The notes beneath the pieces were generated by a model that did not search any database, was not told the origin of the DNA, and worked only from the letters and a program-made list of their open reading frames with translations. A DNA stretch of 64,000 nt from Oscillospiraceae bacterium (lineage in GTDB: Bacteria; Bacillota; Clostridia; Oscillospirales; Ruminococcaceae): the NCBI GenBank assembly GCA_021769725.1, contig JAETSI010000004.1, forward strand, positions 1 through 64,000, in the 5' to 3' direction. Shown here piece after piece: positions 36,284-44,172 of this stretch. A program made the position numbers and the translations under genes. Within the stretch, counting starts at the first letter, position 1, and each line of letters starts with the position of its first letter.

Positions 36284-37174
36284 TTACTTCGCCAGCTCGT
36301 CAAATTCTTCAAGATGTTTAATTCTGAGGGTAATTCTTGGGTGGCTTGCAATCATCTTTTGAATAATGGAACTGTTATCGCCCAAAGATATTTTTTCAAG
36401 AAGATACAATGCTTCAATCATATCCGTATCATAACCAATTGAATATGAAAACAAATCCGCTTTAAACTCATTTTTACGGCTGTTTACCGACAAAATCACC
36501 TGTAATCCGAAATTCAAAAACCAAATAGAAAACTCAAAATAAAGCCTTATTAAAAGCATTAATGCGGAAAAAATACTGCGTTTTCCAGTAAATGCACTCT
36601 GAACCCAATCCAATAATAACAAGAATAATCTTGCAATAAGTACAAACACGGAGAGAATACCGTTTCCAACAATCGCATATATAGTTGCCATTGTATCACC
36701 ATGTACAAGATGTGCAATTTCATGCCCTATAACTGCTTTTAGTTCATCTTCTGTAAATGTCTGCATTGCTCCCTTGGTGACTGCAATCGTATTTCTGCCT
36801 AATGCCATAGCGTTGACTGTCATGTTGTCTATTACACAAATTTCAATTTTTCTCAATCTCTTGTACTTCTTTTTTGCACGTTCATAAACTTCATCAAATA
36901 ACGGCTGTAAATACTCGGTTTCACGTTTGGTTTCAAGCGGTCGAACTCTGTTTAATAACCGCAAAAGTTTCTCGCCTAACGGACTAAATCCAATCAGTAG
37001 CGAAACCGCATAAACCACAAACACAATTAAAAAACTTTTTGCTGTACCGCCTAAAAGTAGTGATGAAATTACATAGTAGAAAATTGAGCAAGCAAGGTAA
37101 ACCGGGTTATTTTTCCAAAACCGAAAAAGAAAAAGTATACTTCTTTCAATATCGTCAATTAATCTGTCAATCAT
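36284..37174 (-). CDS. M48-family membrane zinc metalloprotease (HtpX-like)
   Basis: 296 residues. Zinc motif HEIAH in AVIGHEIAHLVHGD and the third-ligand Glu in RKNEFKADLFSYSIG. Two membrane helices near the N-terminus (about 25-65) and a longer hydrophobic stretch around 165-215. Family members degrade membrane proteins or process peptides. It starts 11 nt after the VirD4-like ATPase gene (SD GGGGGAG) and is thus in the element's own operon, an unusual partner for a mobility gene. Substrate unknown. Confidence 0.88.
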   Translation of the reverse strand: MIDRLIDDIERSILFLFRFWKNNPVYLACSIFYYVISSLLLGGTAKSFLIVFVVYAVSLLIGFSPLGEKLLRLLNRVRPLETKRETEYLQPLFDEVYERAKKKYKRLRKIEICVIDNMTVNAMALGRNTIAVTKGAMQTFTEDELKAVIGHEIAHLVHGDTMATIYAIVGNGILSVFVLIARLFLLLLDWVQSAFTGKRSIFSALMLLIRLYFEFSIWFLNFGLQVILSVNSRKNEFKADLFSYSIGYDTDMIEALYLLEKISLGDNSSIIQKMIASHPRITLRIKHLEEFDELAK

Positions 37175-37185
37175 AGGAACTCCCC

Positions 37186-38574
37186 CTAAAACGGCTTAAA
37201 AACGTGTAATTTACTGTGAAAATATTCGTCTCTTGAAAGAAAAATGCCATATCCCGTTTGTAACTGCTTTATCTCGTCAGGGTGATATAAAAATTCTCGC
37301 ACTCGTCTTGCAGAACCAAAGCCCGTTTGTGTGGTGTCAAGTCCTTTCTGCTGTAGCTGATACGTCACTTCCATGGTCTGCCTTGTGCCTAAAATGTTCG
37401 CCCAATTTTCGGAATTTATAGCACTATTTTGTCGTAACACAAGATAGTTGTTGCAGTTTTCAATGATTTGCTGTGTAAAATCTTCGTTTTCTGCACTTGC
37501 AAGGTCGGAAAGACTTTGCGTTGCAAGAACACAAGTGACATTTGCACTTCTTGATTTGTTCACAAGGTCAATGAGTGTTTTGGAAGCGTATACATTAATT
37601 TCATCGAACAAGAAAAATGTTCTGTTATTACTCTGAAAACGCTGACTTATCGCTTTTTTGCTGTCAATCAAGACTAATCGACCAAAGGCAGGCGATATTT
37701 CGGGATAAATGAGCGGATTCAAGATAAATAAAATAATTGCCTTTTCCTGCAATGCTGTTGCAATATCAATTCCAGTATCAGAGAAAAGTTCTCCCAATTC
37801 ACTTTCGGCAATGGTTGAAAATCTTGCAATTGAATTTTCTGCAATTTTTCCCGAAGTCTTGGCGATTTCAAGATTTTCTAAATGTTTTTCTTTGGAAATT
37901 CTCTTTTCTTTCACCAACTGCATTGACAGTGCCGAAAATTTATCCAGTTCCATATGTTTTACAATCGTTTGGAATGAAAGCGGAATTTCTGCTTTGTTCA
38001 TCAACAAAATCAATCGCTGTAAATAGCGTTCCGCATTGACCTTGTAATGCTCCTCCGACCAGTCTGTCATATTGATAAGCATATCTTTTGCAACAGTTGG
38101 AGAAGTATTGCAAAAAGGATTATATGTATCTGATAAAGACGGATTTGTTAAATTAATGCAGTAAATTTTCTTGTGATACTGCTTATTTAATTGTGTCAGA
38201 ACGTCTAAAATACTGCCTTTTCCAGTGTCGCCTTTACCGTCAACAATCAGCATGGGGAAGTCTTTTTTCATGCAGTTCTGCATATAATTGCTGAGTGCAA
38301 CAGTTTTTCCACTTCCGGTCGTTCCACAAATAAAAATGTGCTTTGCATTATCGGGCGAAAAAATTGGATTTCTGCCGTTATATCCCAATAATGCGGAATT
38401 GGTTTCATTTAAGTTTTTCTGTTTCATTCTGTGTTTCACCCTCTTAAAATCACGGCGAAAATTAAACAGCTTTCGCATAAAAACAGTTTGTCTGCAACCG
38501 TGGATAATAATACAGATTGGAACTGTAAAAATCAGAATTTTTATAATTATTTCATATTTTTTAAGTCCGTTCAA
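37186..38574 (-). CDS. VirD4/TraG-like membrane ATPase (coupling-protein type)
   Basis: 462 residues from a TTG at 38574. One N-terminal membrane helix (about 9-28), Walker A in CGTTGSGKTVALSNYM, Walker B in FFLFDEINVY, and ATQSLSDLA typical of TraG/TraD/HerA-type ATPases. Such ATPases pump DNA or couple it to a channel. The start is uncertain: a better SD (GAGGGTG) precedes an internal ATG (MKQKNLNETN) near 38430, but that start would lose the membrane helix. Upstream is a 9-codon ORF whose stop overlaps this frame. Confidence 0.85.
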   Translation of the reverse strand: MNGLKKYEIIIKILIFTVPICIIIHGCRQTVFMRKLFNFRRDFKRVKHRMKQKNLNETNSALLGYNGRNPIFSPDNAKHIFICGTTGSGKTVALSNYMQNCMKKDFPMLIVDGKGDTGKGSILDVLTQLNKQYHKKIYCINLTNPSLSDTYNPFCNTSPTVAKDMLINMTDWSEEHYKVNAERYLQRLILLMNKAEIPLSFQTIVKHMELDKFSALSMQLVKEKRISKEKHLENLEIAKTSGKIAENSIARFSTIAESELGELFSDTGIDIATALQEKAIILFILNPLIYPEISPAFGRLVLIDSKKAISQRFQSNNRTFFLFDEINVYASKTLIDLVNKSRSANVTCVLATQSLSDLASAENEDFTQQIIENCNNYLVLRQNSAINSENWANILGTRQTMEVTYQLQQKGLDTTQTGFGSARRVREFLYHPDEIKQLQTGYGIFLSRDEYFHSKLHVFKPF

Positions 38575-38590
38575 ATAGATTAAAAATCAT
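38561..38590 (-). CDS. Possible 9-residue leader peptide ahead of the VirD4-like ATPase
   Basis: GAGGTGA is followed 6 nt later by ATG and the codons MIFNLFERT then TAA. The ATPase TTG start (38574) lies inside it in another frame, so ribosomes ending here could reinitiate on the ATPase. Could equally be chance. Confidence 0.35.
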   Translation of the reverse strand: MIFNLFERT

Positions 38591-38664
38591 AGCTTGTCAC
38601 CTCATAGTAAATTGATTTGTTACATTATATGCTAAAAAATAGGCTTGTATGATGTGGGACAAGG

Positions 38665-38703
38665 TATAAAAAATAGAAGTAATGTTTAACATCACTTCTA
38701 TTA
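38665..38703 (-). terminator. Intrinsic terminator after the 38715 gene
   Basis: AATAGAAGTGATGTT pairs with AACATTACTTCTATT (one G-T pair); the minus strand continues with TTTTTTAT. It separates the 38715-39830 genes from the ATPase-protease pair. Confidence 0.8.
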
Positions 38704-38714
38704 AATTTATATTT

Positions 38715-39122
38715 TTATGATAGATTACATATTTGTTCGCACACTGTATCACTCATTAAATATAGTTCAATACAATCTTTTAGTTGTTTTTTACAATCTT
38801 GCTGAAGCATAACCTTTTGTAAACTTTTTGCAGATAGTTCATGATAGTTTTTATTTTCAGATTCTTCTAATTCTATCAATTCATCAAAGTAGTATTCTCT
38901 GATATCTAACAGTGCTTTCATAGATTTTGCGTTTTCAAAACATTGTTTGAGTTCTTCCAGTTGATTATTCTCTGGAATGCTTCTCCATAAATATAGCATA
39001 GAAAGAGCATTTTTCAATTGTCCTTCAAATGTATTTTGGTCGGCTTTTTGATATGTTTGAAAATATTCTTTGTCCTTTTGAATCAAATTACAATATTGTT
39101 TTACTAATTCATCTGTATTCAT
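38715..39122 (-). CDS. Helical protein of unknown function
   Basis: 135 residues, mostly charged alpha-helix (KQYCNLIQKDKEYFQTYQ at the start, LQKVMLQQDCKKQLKDCIEL near the end), no signal or membrane segment. No family recognised. SD AGAGGG 8 nt before the ATG. It follows the replication-relaxation gene on the same strand, so it may assist it; that is inference from position only. Confidence 0.55.
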   Translation of the reverse strand: MNTDELVKQYCNLIQKDKEYFQTYQKADQNTFEGQLKNALSMLYLWRSIPENNQLEELKQCFENAKSMKALLDIREYYFDELIELEESENKNYHELSAKSLQKVMLQQDCKKQLKDCIELYLMSDTVCEQICNLS

Positions 39123-39197
39123 TTACTTTCCCTCTCTTTCAACGTTAAATTTTCTTAAAGTATATCACATATAGTTTGAAATCTCAACATATAATCG

Positions 39198-39830
39198 CTA
39201 TTTCAGACTTTGCATATAGTCAGTGATTTTCTGTAAAGAAAGTATTTCTATGTTGGTATAATATCTCTGGCTGTTATTCAAAACGTTTAAAATTGCCGTC
39301 TGATAATCGGGAACGACCCATATTTGCGTATCATATTCCATGAAATTATCCTTGATAATATTTAACAAGCGGTTGTTTGCTTTCTTCGTCAGCTCGACTT
39401 CCACGCAATTTGTCTGTTCATTTTTTGTAAAAATAAAATCGGCTCTGTGTCTGCGTATTCCAAAACCGTCCGACTGGTGCAATTGCTTTTCCGTTATTAT
39501 GTCGTTTAAAAACAAGTTTTCTTTGTGCATAAAATAAATTGCCGTATCTAAAACGGTTCTGTCATGTACGATTTGTTCAATCTTGACTTTTTCCGTACCT
39601 GTTCCAACCTGTATAAGCGATTTGCCTTTGGCTGTCAAAAAATAAATGCTCGGCACACCGTACAAAAATTTTTTGCGTTCCAAATATCCTGCTTCAATTA
39701 AAATTTTCAATCTTCTGTCTGTCGCTCTCTGTCCCGAAAAATTGGCTAACCATCTAATGTGTTTACTTCCACACGCTCTCCAACGGTCAACTTCTCTTAA
39801 AATCAACTCGTCTCTTTCCGTTAATCTCAC
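39198..39830 (-). CDS. Replication-relaxation family protein
   Basis: 210 residues from a GTG at 39830 (an in-frame GTG at 39842 is an alternative, but it overlaps the GAGGTGG ribosome-binding site). The N-terminal winged helix (LTERDELILREVDRW, RATDRRLKILIEAGYLERKK) is followed by a restriction-endonuclease-like core with HRADFIF and VEVELTKK, the pattern of the Replic_Relax family. Members are found on plasmids and integrative elements and are thought to start replication or relax DNA. A 20-bp hairpin and an AT-rich tract lie directly upstream. Confidence 0.75.
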   Translation of the reverse strand: MRLTERDELILREVDRWRACGSKHIRWLANFSGQRATDRRLKILIEAGYLERKKFLYGVPSIYFLTAKGKSLIQVGTGTEKVKIEQIVHDRTVLDTAIYFMHKENLFLNDIITEKQLHQSDGFGIRRHRADFIFTKNEQTNCVEVELTKKANNRLLNIIKDNFMEYDTQIWVVPDYQTAILNVLNNSQRYYTNIEILSLQKITDYMQSLK

Positions 39831-39930
39831 CTGTTCCACCACCTCTTATATATAATTAAATAATAACAAAAAATAAAAATATAACTTGCTCAAGATTTCG
39901 GTAAATTGCAAATATAATTTATTATATGTA

Positions 39931-39990
39931 TTGCACGATGTTATAGTGGGGTCTCGTATGAAATAGGAGACCCCACTATAACATCGGCAA
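39931..39990. repeat. Long perfect hairpin upstream of the replication-relaxation gene; candidate origin
   Basis: A 20-bp perfect inverted repeat (39936-39955 / 39967-39986; CGATGTTATAGTGGGGTCTC on the left) with an 11-nt loop, extended by TTGC/GCAA past a bulged A. There is no T-run, so it is not an intrinsic terminator. The stretch between it and the gene (39843-39930) is almost pure A/T. The whole gap 39831-40148 holds only this, the terminator at 40095 and a small TACCTGT/ACAGGTA repeat. Confidence 0.65.
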
Positions 39991-40094
39991 TTGTAATTCG
40001 CCGAAACTGTGGGCTTTTTCGTTATATCTTTATTTTTATGCTCTGTCTTTTGTGATTAGTACACTTTTGTTACCTGTTGGTGGTACAGGTAAAT

Positions 40095-40135
40095 ACAAAA
40101 AATGCTATTATAACGGTTAAGTTATAGTAGCATTT
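40095..40135 (-). terminator. Intrinsic terminator of the serine recombinase operon
   Basis: AATGCTACTATAAC pairs with GTTATAATAGCATT (one G-T pair) around a 6-nt loop; the minus strand continues TTTTTTGTATTT. Confidence 0.8.
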
Positions 40136-40148
40136 AATAGTCAAATAA

Positions 40149-41633
40149 TTAATCTACATGAAATTTTATATCTGTAATTTTTGCAATTCCTCGTCTGTTA
40201 TTCTGCAATTCATTTACAATTATAATCTTGTCAACAAATTTAAGTAAAAACAAACGCTTTTCCGTATTAGTGAGAAATTCCCAGTTTTCTTTTAAACTTT
40301 TAATTATATCCTCTTTTCGTATAATCATTTCTTCCGTATCTTCTTCTACAACAGGAATTTCTTCAATCTGTTCCCTGATTTTATTTTTTTGAATTTCGAT
40401 ATAATCTTTTAACTGAATATATCTGTCAAATTCTAATTTATTGACAACATAGGAACTAAGAATTTCTTTTTCCTTGTTTTCCAAATTTTTTAACTGATTG
40501 TTCAGTTTTTCAACTAACTTATTGTTTTTGTCTTTTGCTTTTCTTGTTTCTTCAAGCTGTATTTCACTTATTGCGGAAAAGTCCTCTATCTGTTCAATAT
40601 ATTTCATAAAAGCGATTTCAACATTCTTTTGTGAAATATTACTTGCAGTACAGGTCTTGCGTATGTAATTACTGCAACGATATGCGCTTTTAAATATTTT
40701 TTCTCCGCTTTTTTTTATATAATAATCATCATGAACTACAAGCTTTGCACCGCATTTTTCACAGAATAAAAGTCCGGAAAAATAATTTTCCTCTTTTGGT
40801 CTTTTAGTATAACTCTTTTTTGAAATTTTGCTTATCAATTCCTGTGCTTCTTCATAAAGTTCGTTGGAAATAATCGGTTCATGATTTCCCTGTACCTCAA
40901 AATTTCTTGCTTCGTCTTTTGTTGCGTATCTCACTTTTCCTATGTAGTTGCAGTTAGTGAGCATATTTTTTATACCTCGTGCAGTCCACACGGAATTTTC
41001 TTTTGTGGGAATATGTCGTTCGTTAAGATTTTTAGAAATGTCAAGAAATGACATTCCCTTATTTACGAACATATCAAACACTTCTCTTACGATAACAGCT
41101 TCTTTTTCGTTAATTTTTTGTACTTTATCGCCTATGTTTCGAGTATATCCATAACTTGCCGTTCTTGTGCAAAGACTGTAACCCTCTTTGACTTTTCTTT
41201 CAAAGCCTAATTTTGTTCTTTCAACGATGTTTTCCCTTTCAAACTCGGCAAAAATACCGATTATTTTTATAAACATACGTCCCGACGGGGTTTGCGTGTC
41301 TATGCTTTCGCACAAAGAATTAAAAGCGCAGTTGTAATCATTAAACAGATTAATTAAATATATTAAATCTGCGGTACTTCTTGTAAGACGGTCAATTTTG
41401 AAAATCAACACATTTTTTACAAGACCTTTCTTTATATCCTTAATCAATTCATTAATTTGCGGACGGTCTGTAATATTCTTTCCGCTGATACCCTCGTCAA
41501 TGTAAATTTTGTGTATTGACCAGTCCTTAACTCTCGCATAGTCTTTTAACTTTTGTTCCTGTGCTCTGATTGAAAATCCCTCTTTTGCTTGTTCTTCTGT
41601 AGATACCCTTACATAAATACCTGTTTCCAACAT
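40149..41633 (-). CDS. Large serine recombinase (site-specific integrase)
   Basis: 494 residues. The resolvase domain has catalytic Ser11 (GIYVRVSTEEQ) and FKIDRLTRSTADL. It is followed by a recombinase domain (about 170-270), a zinc ribbon (CEKCGAKL ... CSNYIRKTC) and a long coiled coil (about 375-440). This is the layout of integrases such as TndX/TnpX and phage serine integrases, which insert circular DNA at short att sites. It begins 280 bp inside the element's right end and is preceded by a 41-codon gene. SD AGGAG. Most likely the enzyme that inserted the element in feoB. Confidence 0.95.
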   Translation of the reverse strand: MLETGIYVRVSTEEQAKEGFSIRAQEQKLKDYARVKDWSIHKIYIDEGISGKNITDRPQINELIKDIKKGLVKNVLIFKIDRLTRSTADLIYLINLFNDYNCAFNSLCESIDTQTPSGRMFIKIIGIFAEFERENIVERTKLGFERKVKEGYSLCTRTASYGYTRNIGDKVQKINEKEAVIVREVFDMFVNKGMSFLDISKNLNERHIPTKENSVWTARGIKNMLTNCNYIGKVRYATKDEARNFEVQGNHEPIISNELYEEAQELISKISKKSYTKRPKEENYFSGLLFCEKCGAKLVVHDDYYIKKSGEKIFKSAYRCSNYIRKTCTASNISQKNVEIAFMKYIEQIEDFSAISEIQLEETRKAKDKNNKLVEKLNNQLKNLENKEKEILSSYVVNKLEFDRYIQLKDYIEIQKNKIREQIEEIPVVEEDTEEMIIRKEDIIKSLKENWEFLTNTEKRLFLLKFVDKIIIVNELQNNRRGIAKITDIKFHVD

Positions 41634-41652
41634 AATAAATCGCTCCTATCAG

Positions 41653-41778
41653 TTAATTTTTGACAGTGGATTTATTCGTTGTTTTTTTCTTTCGTGGAAT
41701 AGACGTCTTTAAGAAGAAATTCAACATCTTGATTTGTAATTCTTTCGGAATTACTATCTTCTTTTGCTCGTTTTCCAT
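41653..41778 (-). CDS. Small basic protein upstream of the serine recombinase
   Basis: 41 residues: MENEQKKIVIPKELQIKM at the start, then an FFLKTSIPRKKK-type basic tail. Good SD (GAGGTGAG) 4 nt before the ATG at 41778; the stop lies 19 bp before the recombinase ATG. The KIVIPKELQ start could fit a ribbon-helix-helix-like fold, but the family is not recognised. It could be a recombination directionality factor or repressor; position is the only evidence. Confidence 0.6.
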   Translation of the reverse strand: MENEQKKIVIPKELQIKMLNFFLKTSIPRKKKTTNKSTVKN

Positions 41779-41787
41779 ATCTCACCT

Positions 41788-41818
41788 CAAATATTTTAAT
41801 ATATTAAAATCATATTTG
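41788..41818. promoter_or_regulatory. AT-rich palindrome ahead of the recombinase operon; possible operator
   Basis: CAAATATTTTAATA pairs with TATTAAAAT(C)ATATTTG with one bulged base, ending 10 bp upstream of the small-gene ATG. Suited to a dimeric repressor. Confidence 0.45.
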
Positions 41819-41844
41819 AACCTGAGATATTTATTCCATTAAAC

Positions 41845-41892
41845 AAAAAAGAAATGCAAAAAGCAGGCGTTTTCACTTGCTTTTTGCATTTT
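41845..41892 (-). terminator. Terminator just inside the element's right end
   Basis: A perfect 14-bp stem AAATGCAAAAAGCA/TGCTTTTTGCATTT (41852-41865/41878-41891); the minus strand continues with CTTTTTTG. It would stop transcripts coming in from the feoB 5' part. Confidence 0.8.
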
Positions 41893-41912
41893 CGGTTTTT
41901 AGTGTACCCAGT
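41891..41912 (-). repeat. Right terminal inverted repeat / att half-site of the element
   Basis: Minus strand GACTGGGTACACTAAAAACCGA shape; the first 11 bp are identical to the left end. The CAT at 41913-41915 duplicates that at 29383-29385. Confidence 0.8.
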
Positions 41913-43007
41913 CATAGGCGGCAGCATAACTGAAACTACCCACGCCAGAACTTTATACACGCCCTGGATGAGAACTCCCTCAAGCCATCCGGGAGCTCCG
42001 GCAGAAACAAGTCCCTCTGACATCTTGTCTCCAAGGGCAAAAAGGCAGTTTCCCAGAAGCTCCGAGGGATAATTCGCACCGGCGACCGTGATCCACATAA
42101 CAAGAGCCAGAAGCAGCAGCATGGCAGGAATTCCGAAACGTCGGCTGAGAAATATCCTGTCCAGTTTTCTGTCACGTCTGTAAGGAGAACCCTTTGTGCT
42201 TCTGACGACAAGACGGGCTGTCTCACGACTGCGTTCAACGTCGGCGGTGATGATACAGTCGGCTATCTTCTCCTTTGTATAGCCCTTTTCGGATAGATCT
42301 GCCAGAATTCCATATATTTCATTGTCGGCAGCAATCTCCGTCCCCTCGTATTCGGACACTCTGCGGAGGAATTCTTCATCTCCGGTCAGGATACGCAAAG
42401 AGACTGTTCTTTTTGAGAGTTTCCGGACATTATCAAGCTTTCCGGCAATCCGTGCGGCAGCGGCTTCAATATCATCCGGAAGTGCTGTATGTACGCTAAT
42501 TTTTTTTGCCGGTTTCTCAATAAGATCACAGAGACGGCTGCACATTTCACGTATACCCTTGCCGCTGCGTGCGGTAACGCCGGAAACGGGAACACCGAGC
42601 AGCTGTTCCAGGAGTTCAAGATCAATCCGCAGTCCCTTTGCTTTGGCCTCGTCGAGGAGATTTACGCATACCATCGTTTTGGGCGCCGACTCAATGATTT
42701 GCAGTACAAGATTGAGATTGCGCTCCAGACAGGTGGCATCGCAGACGACAACGACTGCTTCCGCACCGCCGAAGCATATAAAATCTCTTGCCGCCGCTTC
42801 TTCTGCCGAATTAGCACGAAGAGAGTAAGCGCCTGGGATATCTGCAAGAATAAAATTTACTCCATCGTGTTCAAAGCTGCCCTCGGCTGCCGATACTGTC
42901 TTGCCTGCCCAGTTTCCGGTATGCTGCTTCATTCCTGTCAATTCGTTGAAAACTGTTGATTTACCCACATTGGGATTTCCTGCCAAGGCTACCAGATGTT
43001 CCACCAT
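41913..43007 (-). pseudogene. feoB: feoB, 5' portion (GTPase domain) cut by the mobile element
   Basis: Encodes the first 365 residues of FeoB: G-protein domain with G1 GNPNVGKST, TGNWAGKTV switch, G3 DIPG and G4 NLLDEAKA, the helical GDI-like region, then the first membrane helix (IPAMLLLLALVMWITVAG) and WVVSVMLPPM, where the element starts. The frame reads on into the element for 38 codons, giving a tail TGYTKNRKCKKQ... to 41796. Start at 43007 (MVEHLVALAGN) after GGAGGT. The rest is at 28435-29385. No feoA is adjacent. Iron uptake by this system is probably lost or reduced while the element is present. Confidence 0.93.
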
Positions 43008-43027
43008 TGCGACCTCCATAAGACTTT

Positions 43028-43064
43028 TATAGTCAATTCTAAGTAGAGTGACTATAGCATTATA
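43028..43064 (-). promoter_or_regulatory. feoB promoter region with a possible operator
   Basis: Minus-strand TATAAT (43059-43064) with no good -35. Between it and the start lies a perfect inverted repeat TATAGTCA/TGACTATA (43028-43035/43049-43056), suited to a dimeric repressor, plausibly a metal sensor given the gene. It does not match a Fur or DtxR consensus that I know. Confidence 0.4.
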
Positions 43065-43088
43065 TGCAGCGAAGCAGAATACCGACAC

Positions 43089-43134
43089 AAAAAAGGTTTC
43101 CAAAGGGGATATTCACCTTTTGGAAACCTTTTTA
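43089..43134 (-). terminator. Intrinsic terminator of the dnaX-ybaB-recR operon
   Basis: An AAAAAGGTTTCCAAA/TTTTGGAAACCTTTTT stem with an outer A/T run, placed directly after the recR stop. Confidence 0.88.
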
Positions 43135-43138
43135 TTAC

Positions 43139-43741
43139 TTACATATCGTTTCTGTTTTCGAGAGCCTTATAGAGCGTTATCTCATCGGCATATTCAAGAA
43201 TGCCTCCAACAGGAAGCCCGAACGCAAGCCTGGTGACCTTTATTCCCATAGGTTTGAGAAGCCCTGCGATATACATTGCAGTTGCATCTCCCTCTACCGT
43301 AGGATTGGTCGCCATAATGACCTCCTCCACACCGCCTGCCGATATCCTTCCCAGCAGCTCTCTTATTCTAAGCTTGTCCGGTGTGATTCCATCCATAGGC
43401 GACAGCAGTCCGTGCAGCACATGATACACTCCGTTATATTCCCTCGTTCGCTCAAAAGCCGTAACATCTTTCGGACTTTCCACAACGCATATCACTCTCT
43501 TATCACGCTCATCGTCACTGCATATGGGACATATCTCCCTTTCCGTCAGATTCTGACAGCATTTACAGCTGTGAACATTTTTCTTGGCGTCTATAAGAGC
43601 CTGTGCAAAATCCTCTACAGACTCCTCGTCCATCGACATAACGTGGTAGGCAAGCCTCTGCGCCGATTTCATGCCGATACCGGGCAGAGACGCAAACTTC
43701 TCCGCTAAAATTACAAGGGGAAGCGCATTATGATCTGCCAT
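43139..43741 (-). CDS. recR: Recombination mediator protein RecR
   Basis: 200 residues. Helps load RecA on ssDNA with RecF/RecO. Seen: an N-terminal HhH region (FASLPGIGMKSAQRLAYH), a C4 zinc finger (CKCCQNLTEREICPIC) and a Toprim domain (ICVVESPKDVTAFER). The ATG at 43741 lies 5 nt after the ybaB stop. A TTG at 43750 is also open, but overlaps ybaB. The order dnaX-ybaB-recR is a classic bacterial operon. Confidence 0.96.
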   Translation of the reverse strand: MADHNALPLVILAEKFASLPGIGMKSAQRLAYHVMSMDEESVEDFAQALIDAKKNVHSCKCCQNLTEREICPICSDDERDKRVICVVESPKDVTAFERTREYNGVYHVLHGLLSPMDGITPDKLRIRELLGRISAGGVEEVIMATNPTVEGDATAMYIAGLLKPMGIKVTRLAFGLPVGGILEYADEITLYKALENRNDM

Positions 43742-43746
43742 TCCGA

Positions 43747-44094
43747 TCAAAACAGTCCCGGAAGCGAAACTCCTCCGGTGATCTTGCTCATTTCGCTCTC
43801 CGTCGTAGTCTCAACATTATTGATAGCTTCGTTTACAGCGCTGATTATAAGATCCTGGAGCATATCTATATCCTCCGGGTCAACAACCTCCGGCTTTATC
43901 GTAAGAGCCTTGACAGTCTTTTTTCCGGTAACAGTTACTTCAACTGCTCCGCCGCCGGCTGTTGCGGAAAACTCTCTCTCCTCGATATCTTCCTGAAGCT
44001 CGGTGATCTGATCCTGCATCTTCTGAGCCTGCTTTATCATCTGGTTCATGTTCTGAGCGCCGCCGCCCATATTCTTTGGAATTCTTGCTTTCAT
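43747..44094 (-). CDS. YbaB/EbfC family nucleoid-associated protein
   Basis: 115 residues with the tweezer-like dimer pattern: Gly/Met-rich N-terminus (NMGGGAQNMNQMIKQAQKMQ), EFSATAGGGAVEVTVTG, DPEDIDMLQDLI. Binds DNA nonspecifically or at short palindromes. Sits between dnaX and recR as usual. Confidence 0.95.
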   Translation of the reverse strand: MKARIPKNMGGGAQNMNQMIKQAQKMQDQITELQEDIEEREFSATAGGGAVEVTVTGKKTVKALTIKPEVVDPEDIDMLQDLIISAVNEAINNVETTTESEMSKITGGVSLPGLF

Positions 44095-44172
44095 TTTACT
44101 TTCTCCTTATTGATGATTTACCGTTTTTCCGGTATTTACGGCAGTAATGCACGATCCTGTGCGGTGCTGCCT

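Larger units (their letters stand above)
29386..41912. mobile_element. Integrated serine-recombinase mobile element (about 12.5 kb) disrupting feoB
   Basis: Bounded by inverted ends GACTGGGTACA (29386-29396) and TGTACCCAGT (41903-41912) inside a duplicated CAT trinucleotide (29383-29385 and 41913-41915). Beyond the perfect 11 bp the two ends still match at most positions to about 22 bp. Content: a tyrosine integrase cassette and an AT-rich + strand cargo operon on the left; M48 protease, VirD4-like ATPase, replication-relaxation protein and large serine recombinase on the minus strand on the right. Serine recombinase at the terminus and symmetric att half-sites suggest it did the integration. 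No relaxase or full transfer set is seen, so it is at most mobilisable. Confidence 0.88.

Noticed and set aside
39931..39990. Hairpin as an intrinsic terminator
   Set aside because: No T-run on either strand and no transcript needing termination there.
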